DNA of 64,000 nucleotides, from positions 124,001 through 188,000 of the forward strand of contig NZ_RBAH01000006.1 of assembly GCF_003626695.1 (NCBI RefSeq), in the 5' to 3' direction. How positions within the stretch are numbered: the stretch's first letter is position 1; every line of letters begins with the position of its first letter. The translations under genes and the position numbers were made by a program. This document shows, piece after piece, positions 1 to 8,211 of the stretch. The notes under the pieces were generated by a model. The model ran no database searches. It saw only the letters and a list, made by a program, of their open reading frames with translations, and was not told the origin of the DNA. This DNA is from Paenibacillus ginsengarvi (GTDB taxonomy: Bacteria > Bacillota > Bacilli > Paenibacillales > NBRC-103111).

Positions 1-272
1 TCCATGCGGTCGGCCAGTGGAACTCGTACTTCGGGGCGCTGATCTTTATCCGCAGCAAAGATTTGCTGCCGCTTCAGGTGCTGCTCCGCAATCTTGTCGT
101 CGAAGAGCAGGCGAATTCGATGGCGAATACGACGGAGGTGGCGACCATGCTTACGCCGGAAATGCTGAAGGCCGGCATCACGCTGTTCGCGACCGCGCCG
201 ATTCTGATCGTGTATCCGTTCCTCCAGAAATACTTCGTCAAGGGCGCTATGGTCGGATCGCTCAAGGAATAG
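1..272 (+). CDS. Carbohydrate ABC transporter permease, C-terminal end (partial)
   Basis: The gene enters from the left edge; reading starts at base 3 and stops at 272. The visible 89 residues are the last part of an inner-membrane permease of the binding-protein-dependent sugar type (MalG/LplC). They include the typical ending YPFLQKYFVKGAMVGSLKE, in which the last helix is followed by the QKYFVKG signature and a short tail. The LplC-type permease at 28521-29408 ends almost the same way (YPFFQKYFVKGITVGAVKG). The EAA loop that docks to the ATPase lies outside the window. A terminator follows within 30 bases, so this is the last gene of its operon. The substrate cannot be told. Confidence 0.88.
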   Translation, partial: HAVGQWNSYFGALIFIRSKDLLPLQVLLRNLVVEEQANSMANTTEVATMLTPEMLKAGITLFATAPILIVYPFLQKYFVKGAMVGSLKE

Positions 273-299
273 GCGATTAGGTCCGGTCCGGCGAGAAGA

Positions 300-341
300 A
301 AGCAAACCCGCACGCATCGGCAGATACGGCGGGTTTTGCTG
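300..341 (+). terminator. Rho-independent terminator after the partial permease
   Basis: AGCAAACCCGC at 301-311 pairs with GCGGGTTTTGCT at 329-340. It sits 28 bases after the permease stop. The T-run is short and inside the right arm, so efficiency is uncertain. Confidence 0.6.
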
Positions 342-358
342 CTGCTGTATGTAAAAGG

Positions 359-1528
359 TTAGCTTAGCTCGGTATCCGCGAACTCGTCCTTTACTTTTAG
401 AATGGCAGGAAGCTGCTCGAAAAATACGTCGACTATCTTCGGATCAAAATGCTCGGCGCGTTCTTCCTTGAGCAGGTCGAGAATGCGGTCAAGCTCCCAC
501 GCCTTTTTGTACACCCGGTCGCTGGCAAGCGCATCGAATACATCGGCGATGGCCGTAATCCGCCCGTAAATATGAATCTCCTCGCCCTTCAGGCCGTGCG
601 GATAACCTTTGCCATTCCATTTTTCATGATGCTGCTCGGCGACGATCGCGGCCGTTTTCAGAATGCGCCGCTTCGAGTTTTTGAGCAGGCTGTATCCGAT
701 CGCGGTATGGGTTTTCATCGTATCGAACTCTTCGTCGGTCAGCTTGCCCGGCTTTTTCAGCACCGAGTCGGGAATCGCGACTTTGCCTATATCGTGCATC
801 GGCGATGCCATGCGGAGCACCTCCGCTTCCGTCCGGGGCAGGCCAAGCGCGAGCGCTAGAATATAAGAGTATTCGGCCACCCGTTTCACATGGTTGCCGG
901 TTTCCTTCGAACGGCTTTCGCCGATTTCGCCCATTGTAAAAATAATTTCGCGCTGCGTTTCTTCGATCTCCTGTACGAGCCAGGCCGCTTCGATCGATTT
1001 GCCGGAATAAGATGCGGCGAGCGACAGGTTGCGCAGATCGCGCGCCGAGAACACTTCGCTGGCGGTCATTTTGTTGACGGCTTGGTAACAGCCGATTACA
1101 TCGCCTTCGTTGTTGCGGAACGGGATGACCATAAGCGCCTTTGTGCGGTAGCCGGTTTGCTTGTCGGTTTGCATAGCGCCTGTTGCTAATACGTCGCGAT
1201 ACTCGGTATTCGTATAGGCGTCGTCGATGAATATCGCTTCCCCGGTCATGACGGCCTGTCCGGCCAAGCCGGCGCCCAGAGGAATGCGCAGCTCCTTCAC
1301 GCCGTGCGCCACCTTGGACCATAACTCGCCTTTTTGCTCATCGAGCAGCCACAAAGTGCACCGGTCGGCGACGACGATTTGCTTGCCCATATCGGCCATT
1401 AGCGACAATATTTTGTCGAGGCTGCGCTGGGCGGCAATTTTGGCCGTATAGTCGAGAATGACGGCGAGCAGCTCTTCCGGCTCGAGATCCGTCTTCATTC
1501 GAGTTTTTTCGATATCGTATTCGTGCAA
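359..1528 (-). CDS. GAF domain HD-GYP phosphodiesterase (cyclic-di-GMP type)
   Basis: The protein (about 389 residues) has an N-terminal GAF sensor domain (about 40-175), a short helical linker, and an HD-GYP domain (about 195-370). The metal-binding HD pair sits in MHDIGK near residue 247, followed by HHEKWNGKGYP near 301-311 with the GYP signature. HD-GYP enzymes hydrolyse cyclic-di-GMP; the motifs look intact, so activity is likely but inferred. No membrane segment is seen, so it should be cytosolic. The open frame reaches a GTG at 1537, but the GGGGTGA ribosome binding site (1534-1540) overlaps that codon and lies five bases before the TTG at 1528, which I choose. It is transcribed toward the upstream permease gene and converges with it. 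Confidence 0.88.
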   Translation of the reverse strand: MHEYDIEKTRMKTDLEPEELLAVILDYTAKIAAQRSLDKILSLMADMGKQIVVADRCTLWLLDEQKGELWSKVAHGVKELRIPLGAGLAGQAVMTGEAIFIDDAYTNTEYRDVLATGAMQTDKQTGYRTKALMVIPFRNNEGDVIGCYQAVNKMTASEVFSARDLRNLSLAASYSGKSIEAAWLVQEIEETQREIIFTMGEIGESRSKETGNHVKRVAEYSYILALALGLPRTEAEVLRMASPMHDIGKVAIPDSVLKKPGKLTDEEFDTMKTHTAIGYSLLKNSKRRILKTAAIVAEQHHEKWNGKGYPHGLKGEEIHIYGRITAIADVFDALASDRVYKKAWELDRILDLLKEERAEHFDPKIVDVFFEQLPAILKVKDEFADTELS

Positions 1529-1585
1529 AAGGTTCACCCCGTTAGTCCGATTCGCCTAACTAACTGTATTCCATATTCGCTCCCG

Positions 1586-1957
1586 ATGTTCCTGCTGTCA
1601 TACCAACAAAATCCTGTAGGGCCCGGACCTCTTGACAGAAGAGACGCCAAAGCTCATACTCTTTTTCAAGCTTTTGGAAACGGTAGTGGGGGAGAGAGGG
1701 ACGACGGCGAAGCGGGGTATGTTCACAGACTCGTCGTAGCCCGTTCCTACGGAGGGCGCGGGATCGGAGGCGAACTGCTGGACTGGGCGGCGGACTATAT
1801 CCGCGAGCGCGGGAAGCGTTGGCTGCGGCTGGACTGTATGGCCGACAACGAGCGGTTGAACGTGTATTATAGAGGCGCCGGACTTCGTTATGTCGGGCGG
1901 GTAGACCGTAAGCGTTTCAGCGCCAGTCTGTTCGAGAGAGAGCTTCTGCGGCACTAG
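1586..1957 (+). pseudogene. GNAT-family acetyltransferase, N-terminally broken remnant
   Basis: The last 80 residues are a clear GNAT acetyl-CoA-binding half: GYVHRLVVARSYGGRGIGGELL carries the RxxGxG/A-type loop, then RLDCMADNERLNVYY and GLRYVGRV match motif B. Full-length relatives are about 160-190 residues and have the substrate-binding first half upstream. Here the residues before about 1690 look like unrelated sequence. No ribosome binding site precedes any ATG, and the open frame even runs into the start region of the opposite HD-GYP gene. I therefore read it as a remnant that lost its 5' half, not as a working enzyme. A short functional variant cannot be excluded. Confidence 0.6.
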
Positions 1958-2076
1958 TGTGTATTCCGCATTTGGACAAGCCTGGGGGCGGGACGGATTT
2001 TGTACTGGCGCTTGCCGTGCCGGGACGTGTATGATGGATGCTGACAGCTGTTACTTCGAGCGGGAGGGCTTATTAG

Positions 2077-2934
2077 ATGGAATGGTTGATCGGTTTGGCG
2101 GGAAGCCTGGTCATTGCCGGGGCGGCTTATGCGAAAAGGTCGCTGTCCGGCTCCGGCTTCGCCGCGGCGGTACTGCTTGGCACAGTTTTGTACGGCTTCG
2201 GCAGCGCGGTATGGTTTGGGACGCTGATCGCCTTTTTTATATCGTCGACGCTGCTGTCCAGATGGAAGCGGAAGGCGAAGGAGGCGGCGGAGAGCAGCTA
2301 CGAGAAATCGGGTCGGCGCGATGCCGGCCAAGTGGCGGCAAACGGCGGCTTGGCGCTGCTGCTGTGCGTGGCGGGCGCCTTGTGGCAGCATCCGTTATGG
2401 TGGTATGCGTTCCTCGGCGTGATGGCGTCGGTAACGAGCGATACGTGGGCGACGGAAATCGGAGGTTTGAGCCGGTCGCGGCCTAGATCGATCCTGAGCG
2501 GCAAACATGTTCCGGCCGGGACGTCGGGCGGGGTGTCCGCGGTTGGTTTGGCCGCATCGATGGCGGGCGGTTTGTTCATCGGCCTGATTGGCTGGCTGCT
2601 GTTTACGGCCATACCCGGGCAGCCCGATCCGGTTGCAGGGACGGCGGCCGGGTCATCCGGATGGACCCGGCTGGCGACATGGGCCGTTCTCGGCCTCGTC
2701 AGCGGCACGATCGGCTCGCTGGCGGATTCGCTGCTAGGTGCTACGGTGCAGACGATGTACCGCTGCTCCGTCTGCGGTCGGGAGATCGAGCAGAAGCGGC
2801 ACTGCGGCCGCACAGCCGCACGTATTCGCGGCTATGCCGGCTGGAACAATGATGCCGTCAATGTGGCCGGTTCGCTGGCCGGAGGGGTGGCGGCTGTGCT
2901 GTTGGCTTTAGCTTTTTACGTTTTGCTACCTTAA
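2077..2934 (+). CDS. DUF92 family integral membrane protein
   Basis: A 285-residue protein with about six hydrophobic helices. It carries the DUF92 core: a first helix pair, a KRKAKEAA cytosolic stretch, the motif DAGQVAANGG near residue 85, and the ASVTSDTWATEIG segment near 125 with RSILSGKHVPAGTSGGVS. Members are annotated as TIGR00297; plant VTE6 (phytyl-phosphate kinase) belongs to this family and the bacterial members are mostly uncharacterised. A role in polyprenyl or phytyl-phosphate chemistry is only inference. The ATG at 2077 follows the GGGAGGG ribosome binding site. It converges on the HAD gene, with a shared terminator between them. Confidence 0.85.
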   Translation: MEWLIGLAGSLVIAGAAYAKRSLSGSGFAAAVLLGTVLYGFGSAVWFGTLIAFFISSTLLSRWKRKAKEAAESSYEKSGRRDAGQVAANGGLALLLCVAGALWQHPLWWYAFLGVMASVTSDTWATEIGGLSRSRPRSILSGKHVPAGTSGGVSAVGLAASMAGGLFIGLIGWLLFTAIPGQPDPVAGTAAGSSGWTRLATWAVLGLVSGTIGSLADSLLGATVQTMYRCSVCGREIEQKRHCGRTAARIRGYAGWNNDAVNVAGSLAGGVAAVLLALAFYVLLP

Positions 2935-2947
2935 GCGCTGACTGAAA

Positions 2948-3000
2948 ACGAAAAAAGACGCGGCAGACGATTCGTTTCGTCTGAACTGCGTCTTTTTGTC
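2948..3000. terminator. Bidirectional terminator between DUF92 and HAD genes
   Basis: AAAAAGACGC near 2952 pairs with GCGTCTTTTT near 2988, with an inner GGCAGACGA/TCGTCTGAAC extension. A-run and T-run flank the stem on both strands, so it can serve both convergent genes. Confidence 0.8.
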
Positions 3001-3038
3001 TATAAGATTGGAGGTCGCTTTCCTTTTGAAAGCCATCA

Positions 3039-3797
3039 TCAAGCCGTCGCGCTTCGCATAAGCCGAGCAATCGTACGGCCAACGCCGGAGTCGAGATAAT
3101 GCGGGGCGATTTCGTCCGCTGCGGCTCTTACGTCCTCGGGCGCGTTGGCCATAGCGATGCCAAGCCCGGCAAAACGAAGCATCCCGATATCGTTGCGGTC
3201 GTCCCCGATGGCGACGACTTCCTCCCGGCGAATGTCCAGCATCCGGCACAGCTTGCTTAAAGCGTCGGCTTTACCCGTCCCTTTCGGCTGTACGTCGATT
3301 TGCCGAGGCTCGCCGAGCGAGCCGTACACGGTCAACTCCAGCCGGCCCGTAGCGAGCAGCCGCTCGTATGCGACCGATAGACTGCTGTCGTCGCCCGACT
3401 TCAGCAGCACCTTGAGCCAGCTGTAATCCATCTGCGCGAGATGGTTCCGCTGCTCAGAATCAAAGACGCCTTCGGCGCAATAGGCGCGGTAATGAACGTG
3501 ATGCTGAAAGGCTAGTAGATGAACCGTCTCGACATCTTTCCACGGAAGCACCCGGCGATCGAGCAAGCGGCCGCTCGCCGACCAGATTTCGCAGCCGTTC
3601 GTCGAGATGATCGGCACATGGATACCCAGCCTGTCAAGGATCGGCATGATGCGAATGTGATGGCGTCCGCTCACGAGAACGACGTGTGTACCGGAAGCAT
3701 GCGCCTCGCGAACGGAGGCCGCATTCTCCTCCGAAACGTCCCCGTTCTGATCCAGAAGCGTACCGTCCAAGTCCAATGCGAGCAATTTCCATCTCAT
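3039..3797 (-). CDS. HAD superfamily (Cof-type, class IIB) phosphatase
   Basis: The 252-residue protein shows all four HAD motifs: LDLDGTLLD near residue 7 (nucleophile Asp), VVLVSGRH near 41 (motif II Ser), a lysine in GKADALSKL near 187, and IGDDRNDIGML near 208 (metal-binding Asp pair). The cap lies between motifs II and III, as in class IIB Cof/YidA-type sugar-phosphate phosphatases. Substrate is unknown; such enzymes usually dephosphorylate sugar phosphates or flavin precursors in the cytosol. It stands alone, converging with DUF92 and about 220 bases from the next unit. Confidence 0.87.
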   Translation of the reverse strand: MRWKLLALDLDGTLLDQNGDVSEENAASVREAHASGTHVVLVSGRHHIRIMPILDRLGIHVPIISTNGCEIWSASGRLLDRRVLPWKDVETVHLLAFQHHVHYRAYCAEGVFDSEQRNHLAQMDYSWLKVLLKSGDDSSLSVAYERLLATGRLELTVYGSLGEPRQIDVQPKGTGKADALSKLCRMLDIRREEVVAIGDDRNDIGMLRFAGLGIAMANAPEDVRAAADEIAPHYLDSGVGRTIARLMRSATA

Positions 3798-3970
3798 CCG
3801 CAGTCACTCTCCTTTGATGGTTATATCCGATAATAGTCGTGTTATGGATTGTAACACAAAAACAAGCTATAGAACAATTAATTTCTTGTAATCGTTCATA
3901 TAAGTTAATTTTATGTCATGAAAAATAACGCGAAACGTGTCGAAAACGGAAAAGCTTCTGTCATAACGAC

Positions 3971-4008
3971 AAAAGGTACTGCCGGCTTATAACGCGGCAG
4001 TACCTTTG
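3971..4008 (-). terminator. Terminator of the two-component operon
   Basis: AAAGGTACTGCCG (3972-3984) pairs perfectly with CGGCAGTACCTTT (3995-4007), ten bases after the kinase stop. On the minus strand the hairpin ends in TTTT. Confidence 0.85.
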
Positions 4009-4017
4009 CGGGGGTAT

Positions 4018-5430
4018 TCATTCAGACGAAACATCCGGCATTCGTGGTCGGAACGGCTCGTCTTCGGAATAATCGAATAAAATCGGCAGCGTGATCGTGA
4101 AGGTGGAACCTACGCCGAGCTCGCTCTCCGCCGTAACGGTGCCGTTGTGCGCTTCCACGAGCGCCTTGGCGATGCTGAGGCCGAGACCGACGCCGCCGCT
4201 GAAGCGGGAGCGGGATTTGTCAGCCCGGTACAGCCGGTTGAAAATATACGGCAGGTCGCTTTCGCTGACGCCGATTCCGTTATCTTCGCAGCGGATGACG
4301 GTCCATTCGACATTATACGATACGCGAATATGCACCTTGCCGCCTTCGGGCGTATATTTGATCGCATTCGAGACGATGTTGGAGAGCACCTGAACGATTT
4401 TGTCCCGGTCCACCTCGGCGTAGCAGGGCACGTAAGCCGGCTCGAACGTAAGCCGGATACTTTTACTGCGGGCGAGCGGAAGGAAGTTGGAGTAGACGGC
4501 TCTTGCGAGCTCCACCATATTCGTCCGGCGCACGAGCAGCGAGAAGCGAGCGCTCTCGGCTTCGGACAATCTCTCCAGGTCGTTGACAAGCCGGGACAAA
4601 CGAATCAATTCGTCGTATATATCTTGCAGCCGCTGGGGATCGGCCTCATAGACACCGTCAATGATCGCTTCGATCTGGGTTAGCAGCGTAGTCAGCGGCG
4701 TCCGCAGCTCGTGCGTTAAATCTTCCATCAAGTTATGACGCCAATCCTCCTGCTTCTTCAGCTCCTTCGTCATTTCGTTCAAGGTGGAGGCGAGCCTTCG
4801 CACTTCCTCCGGTCCTTTGAGCGGAAGCATGACGTCCCGTTTTCCTTTGCCGATCTGAGTCGCGATCCGATATACTTCGTTCAGATGTTTCGACAGTCCG
4901 CGGGCGATGACGAAGCTGAACAGGACGGAGGCGGCAACGACGCCGATCAGTATAATTTTGGAGCGAAACTGGATCGATTTCATAAATTCCGCATAAGCCG
5001 GTTCAAGCTCGGTATTGCTTAATATATATTCCATCTTCAAGTAGCCGTACGTTTCGCCGCCGGCGGAGTAGGCGATCTCGACGGCTTTGGAGGAAGCCTG
5101 CACGCCCGATCGGGAGAACGTATCGAACCAAATTTCTTTGCGGTCACGGCTTTCATAGCGAAGCAAAATGCCGTACAAGGCAGCTCTGCGCTGTATCCAG
5201 TGACGCTCTTCCTCGCTTAACGGCCCGCGAACGATGTTGTGGTTGCGCATGTCGTCCATCATGAGATAGCCGTTTTTTTCGAGCTGGGTGTCGTTGAAGC
5301 GATAAAACAAATATTGCCAGTTCGTATTGTTGATAAGCGAGATCAGGAGGACGAAAACGACGGAATAGATCAGCAGGCTGACGAACAAAATAATGCTCAT
5401 CTTCCGGAAATAGGAGGCTAGTTTATTCAT
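4018..5430 (-). CDS. Sensor histidine kinase, HAMP type
   Basis: A 470-residue transmembrane kinase. Helix 1 spans about 12-33, an extracellular sensor domain about 34-157, helix 2 about 158-177, then HAMP (about 178-230), HisKA with His240 in HELRTPLTTLL, and HATPase (N-box SNAIKYTPEGG, G1 DNGIGV, F-box, G2 GVGLGLSIA). All catalytic boxes look intact. It autophosphorylates and passes the phosphate to the OmpR-type regulator encoded two bases upstream. The start has only a weak ribosome site, so translation is probably coupled to the regulator gene. The signal is unknown. The pair lies just downstream of the large sugar-transport operon but is separated from it by a terminator. Confidence 0.93.
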   Translation of the reverse strand: MNKLASYFRKMSIILFVSLLIYSVVFVLLISLINNTNWQYLFYRFNDTQLEKNGYLMMDDMRNHNIVRGPLSEEERHWIQRRAALYGILLRYESRDRKEIWFDTFSRSGVQASSKAVEIAYSAGGETYGYLKMEYILSNTELEPAYAEFMKSIQFRSKIILIGVVAASVLFSFVIARGLSKHLNEVYRIATQIGKGKRDVMLPLKGPEEVRRLASTLNEMTKELKKQEDWRHNLMEDLTHELRTPLTTLLTQIEAIIDGVYEADPQRLQDIYDELIRLSRLVNDLERLSEAESARFSLLVRRTNMVELARAVYSNFLPLARSKSIRLTFEPAYVPCYAEVDRDKIVQVLSNIVSNAIKYTPEGGKVHIRVSYNVEWTVIRCEDNGIGVSESDLPYIFNRLYRADKSRSRFSGGVGLGLSIAKALVEAHNGTVTAESELGVGSTFTITLPILFDYSEDEPFRPRMPDVSSE

Positions 5431-5432
5431 CG

Positions 5433-6137
5433 TTAGGGCTCGTCCGGCTGCATCGAAAATTTGTAACCGGTACCGACAACGGTCACGATGTACAGCGGGT
5501 TGCCGGGGTCGGGCTCGATTTTTTTGCGAAGGTTTTTCACATGGGCATCAATCGCCCGGCCGTCGCCTTGGAAGCGATAACCTTGCACGGTATAGGACAG
5601 GTCGGCTCGGCTGTATACCTTGTTCGGTTTGCGGATTAGGACGGATAGCAGCTTGAATTCGGTTGCCGTAAGCGGCGCCAGCCGGCCGTCGGTTGTCACT
5701 TCCCTCGACTCCGTATCGACTATGAGCTTGCCGCCGTAAAAGCTGATGATATGCTCTTCGTTGTGCTCTCGCCTAGCCGGCGCTATGCGGCGAAACAGCG
5801 CGTAGATGCGGGCTATGAGCTCTTTGGCGCGGAACGGCTTAACGATATAGTCGTCGGCTCCCAGATTCAGTCCGTTGATCGTATCGATTTCGCGCGATTT
5901 GGAGGTGACCATGATGATTGGCACGTTCGATTTCTCGCGGATTCGGGAGCATACTTCCTCGCCGGGCAGCCCTTCGAGCATTAAATCGAGAATAATGAGA
6001 TCGTGCTGGTGGTAATCGAATTTTTGGACGGCTTCGATGCCGTTCGAGGTGAAGTCGGTTTTCCACCCTTCCTTCTCAAAATAAGCGATGAGTACGTCAC
6101 GGATTTTCGGTTCGTCTTCGACTATCAGAATGTGCAA
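5433..6137 (-). CDS. OmpR/PhoB family response regulator
   Basis: Receiver domain (residues 1-115, phospho-acceptor Asp51 in LIILDLML, Lys in VKPF) joined to a winged-helix DNA-binding domain (about 130-230; TATEFKLLSVL and the end VVGTGYKF). An earlier in-frame TTG at 6158 would add seven residues. I choose the TTG at 6137 because GGAGGAAG (6143-6150) lies five bases ahead and the protein then starts MHILIVEDE, as is usual in the family. It is the first gene of the pair with the kinase at 4018-5430. Targets are unknown; the neighbouring sugar operon is a natural candidate. Confidence 0.92.
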   Translation of the reverse strand: MHILIVEDEPKIRDVLIAYFEKEGWKTDFTSNGIEAVQKFDYHQHDLIILDLMLEGLPGEEVCSRIREKSNVPIIMVTSKSREIDTINGLNLGADDYIVKPFRAKELIARIYALFRRIAPARREHNEEHIISFYGGKLIVDTESREVTTDGRLAPLTATEFKLLSVLIRKPNKVYSRADLSYTVQGYRFQGDGRAIDAHVKNLRKKIEPDPGNPLYIVTVVGTGYKFSMQPDEP

Positions 6138-6195
6138 CCGGACTTCCTCCATTCCCAATCGGGGTCCCTCAAATTATTTGTGGGGGTCCTAAAAA

Positions 6196-6231
6196 AAATT
6201 CAACGGCGGGAGGATAAAATCCTCCCGCCGC
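6196..6231 (-). terminator. Terminator of the nine-gene sugar-transport operon
   Basis: CGGCGGGAGGAT (6205-6216) and ATCCTCCCGCCG (about 6220-6231) form a perfect stem. On the minus strand it is followed by TTGAA and a run of eight T. It lies 17 bases after the last permease gene. Confidence 0.92.
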
Positions 6232-6247
6232 TCATAAAACGTTTCGA

Positions 6248-7216
6248 CTACTCAACCAAACCTGTACGTTCAACGCCTTCAACGAACCAGCGCTGTGCAA
6301 ACATGTAGAGCACCAGCGGCGGCATGATGATGAGGAACGAGGAAGCCATCTTCAGCGGCTCGTCGAATATCGAAGGCCCGAATTCGGCGGCTTGCTGCGT
6401 AAGCACGGCGGATATTTGCGAAATCCCCATCGACAGCGGAACTTCCTTAACGCCGTTCAAATACATGCTTGGCAAGTAATAGTCGTTCCATGTCCAAACG
6501 AACGAGAACAGGAAAACGACGAGAATAGCGGGCTTAGCGAGCGGCAGCATAACTTTGTAAAAAATCCGGAATACGTTGGCGCCGTCGATTTTGGCCGCTT
6601 CCTCCAGCTCTTTCGGCTGTGTCGAGAAAAACTGGCGGTAAATGATGACGAACAGGGCGCCCTTCAGCCCGTGGCCGAACAGAGCGGGAACGACGATCGG
6701 AATATACGTCTTCATCAGGCCGAGCTGGCTCGCCGCGATCAGGTTAGGCAAAATGATAACTTGAGTCGGAACGATAAATGTCAGGATCAGGCAAAAGAAT
6801 AACGTTTTCTTAAACGGAAATTCGAGTCTCGCAAACGCATAACCGGCAACTGCGCAGGAGACGGTCTGCAAGATCGCTATCGTTAGCGATAGGACCATAC
6901 TGATCGTAAAGGAGCTAGGATACTTCAGCTTCGTCCAGGCGTCCTGCAAGACGCCTGTATAAACCGCACGCGGTACCCAGCTTACAGCTGGATCGAGCAG
7001 GTCGGTCGAGTTCTTGACCATTGTCGTGATCATGAACAGGATCGGGTTCAAGTAGATGTAGGCTACATCGATCAGGATCAAGTAGATGAAGGCGCGGAAC
7101 AGAAGTCCTTTATCCGCTTCTTTCCCTAGAACCACATAGCGGGTTTTGGTAAGTCCCGCTCTCCAGTCGAACCTGTCGATACGCTTTGTTTTTAAAGCTG
7201 TTATCAGTCGTGTCAC
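6248..7216 (-). CDS. Sugar ABC transporter permease, MalG type (pair A)
   Basis: A 322-residue permease with about six transmembrane helices and the EAA docking loop LEEAAKIDGANVFRIFYKVMLPLAKP near 205-230. It ends QRWFVEGVERTGLVE, in the style of MalG/LacG/AraQ subunits. The GTG start at 7216 is chosen for the AGGAGG seven bases upstream. It is the last gene of the operon and pairs with the MalF-type permease at 7339-8211. The gap of 122 bases between them holds a hairpin. The protein sits in the cell membrane and would work with a binding protein and the ATPase at 17540-18658. Confidence 0.93.
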   Translation of the reverse strand: MTRLITALKTKRIDRFDWRAGLTKTRYVVLGKEADKGLLFRAFIYLILIDVAYIYLNPILFMITTMVKNSTDLLDPAVSWVPRAVYTGVLQDAWTKLKYPSSFTISMVLSLTIAILQTVSCAVAGYAFARLEFPFKKTLFFCLILTFIVPTQVIILPNLIAASQLGLMKTYIPIVVPALFGHGLKGALFVIIYRQFFSTQPKELEEAAKIDGANVFRIFYKVMLPLAKPAILVVFLFSFVWTWNDYYLPSMYLNGVKEVPLSMGISQISAVLTQQAAEFGPSIFDEPLKMASSFLIIMPPLVLYMFAQRWFVEGVERTGLVE

Positions 7217-7265
7217 AGGTTATCCTCCTAAAAGCTTTTACCTTGGCAAAAGCTCGCTTCGTAGG

Positions 7266-7301
7266 GTTGCCGGGCTCTCCCATCTGGTAAAGCCCGGCAT
7301 T
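7266..7301 (-). other. Intercistronic hairpin inside the sugar operon
   Basis: TGCCGGGCT (7268-7276) pairs with AGCCCGGCA (7291-7299), a perfect 9-bp stem with a 14-base loop. No T-run follows on the minus strand, so it is unlikely to be a strong terminator. It may mark a processing point or protect the upstream message. The only sizeable gap in this operon is here. Confidence 0.5.
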
Positions 7302-7338
7302 AGGTGATTGGCGAGATGCGTACAGAAGCTTATCGTGA

Positions 7339-8211
7339 CTATCGGGCACCGAGGCTGGACGCCTTCTGAACTCTTTGGAACACCCATAGCACGAGCCCAA
7401 GGAAGACGAGGATAATGATAAAGTAGATCCACGCCAAAGCGCTTGATTGGCCATAGTTGCTGCTGTTGACCTGTGTTAATATCGGGTTCGTCGGGAACGT
7501 GAACAGGTCGACCGTCGTATAAATCAGGTTCAGCAGGATAAAAGGCGTCATGCCGGGAAGCGTAATTTTCCAGAATACTTCCCATGGCGTCGCGCCGTCG
7601 ATTCTCGCCGCCTCGTAAACGGAAATACCGATCGTTTGCCGTCCGGCAAGGAAGATCAGAATCTGCACCCCGGAATACCAGAGAATCAGGACGAACGAGC
7701 CCATGACGGTAATGATCGGACTGGCCCATGTGGCCGACAAGTTCGTTGATACGAGAGACGTAACATTATACCGCGAGATGAAGCCGAGATCGCCTTCGCC
7801 CTGGTTCATGAATTCCCGCACGACCTGCCCGGTTGTGAAAATAACGGGCAGGAAGAAAATCGAGCGGAACAGAGCGCGTCCTGCAAACTTCTGGTTCAGC
7901 ATGATCGCCACGAGCAAAGAGAAGATCAAGATGATCGGGAGCATAATGAGCGACTGCCGCAGAAACGGGAACAGCTGATTGTACAGGATCGCGGCGTTCT
8001 CGAGCATGATGTACTTATAATGCTTCAGACCGACAGGCGTAATCTCGATTCCGGTACCCAGAATCCGCACTTGATGAAAGCTCATGTAGAGCGAATAACC
8101 GAGCGGGAACAACATAAACGCCAAAAATCCGATGGCCCACGGGGCGATAAAGAGCGTTCCTTCCACTTTGCGGATTGTTTGGCCCGACAGCCTCCTTTTT
8201 TTGGTCGTCAC
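7339..8211 (-). CDS. Sugar ABC transporter permease, MalF/UgpA type (pair A)
   Basis: A 290-residue membrane protein with six helices. The N-terminal helix (about 22-44, FIAPWAIGFLAFMLFPLGYSL) and the EAA loop YEAARIDGATPWEVFWKITLPG near 200-225 are those of MalF/UgpA/LacF subunits. Its GTG start overlaps the stop of the DUF5696 gene (GTGA), with AAAGGAGG upstream, so the two are translationally coupled. It should form the heterodimeric channel with the MalG-type protein at 6248-7216. Confidence 0.93.
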   Translation of the reverse strand: MTTKKRRLSGQTIRKVEGTLFIAPWAIGFLAFMLFPLGYSLYMSFHQVRILGTGIEITPVGLKHYKYIMLENAAILYNQLFPFLRQSLIMLPIILIFSLLVAIMLNQKFAGRALFRSIFFLPVIFTTGQVVREFMNQGEGDLGFISRYNVTSLVSTNLSATWASPIITVMGSFVLILWYSGVQILIFLAGRQTIGISVYEAARIDGATPWEVFWKITLPGMTPFILLNLIYTTVDLFTFPTNPILTQVNSSNYGQSSALAWIYFIIILVFLGLVLWVFQRVQKASSLGAR

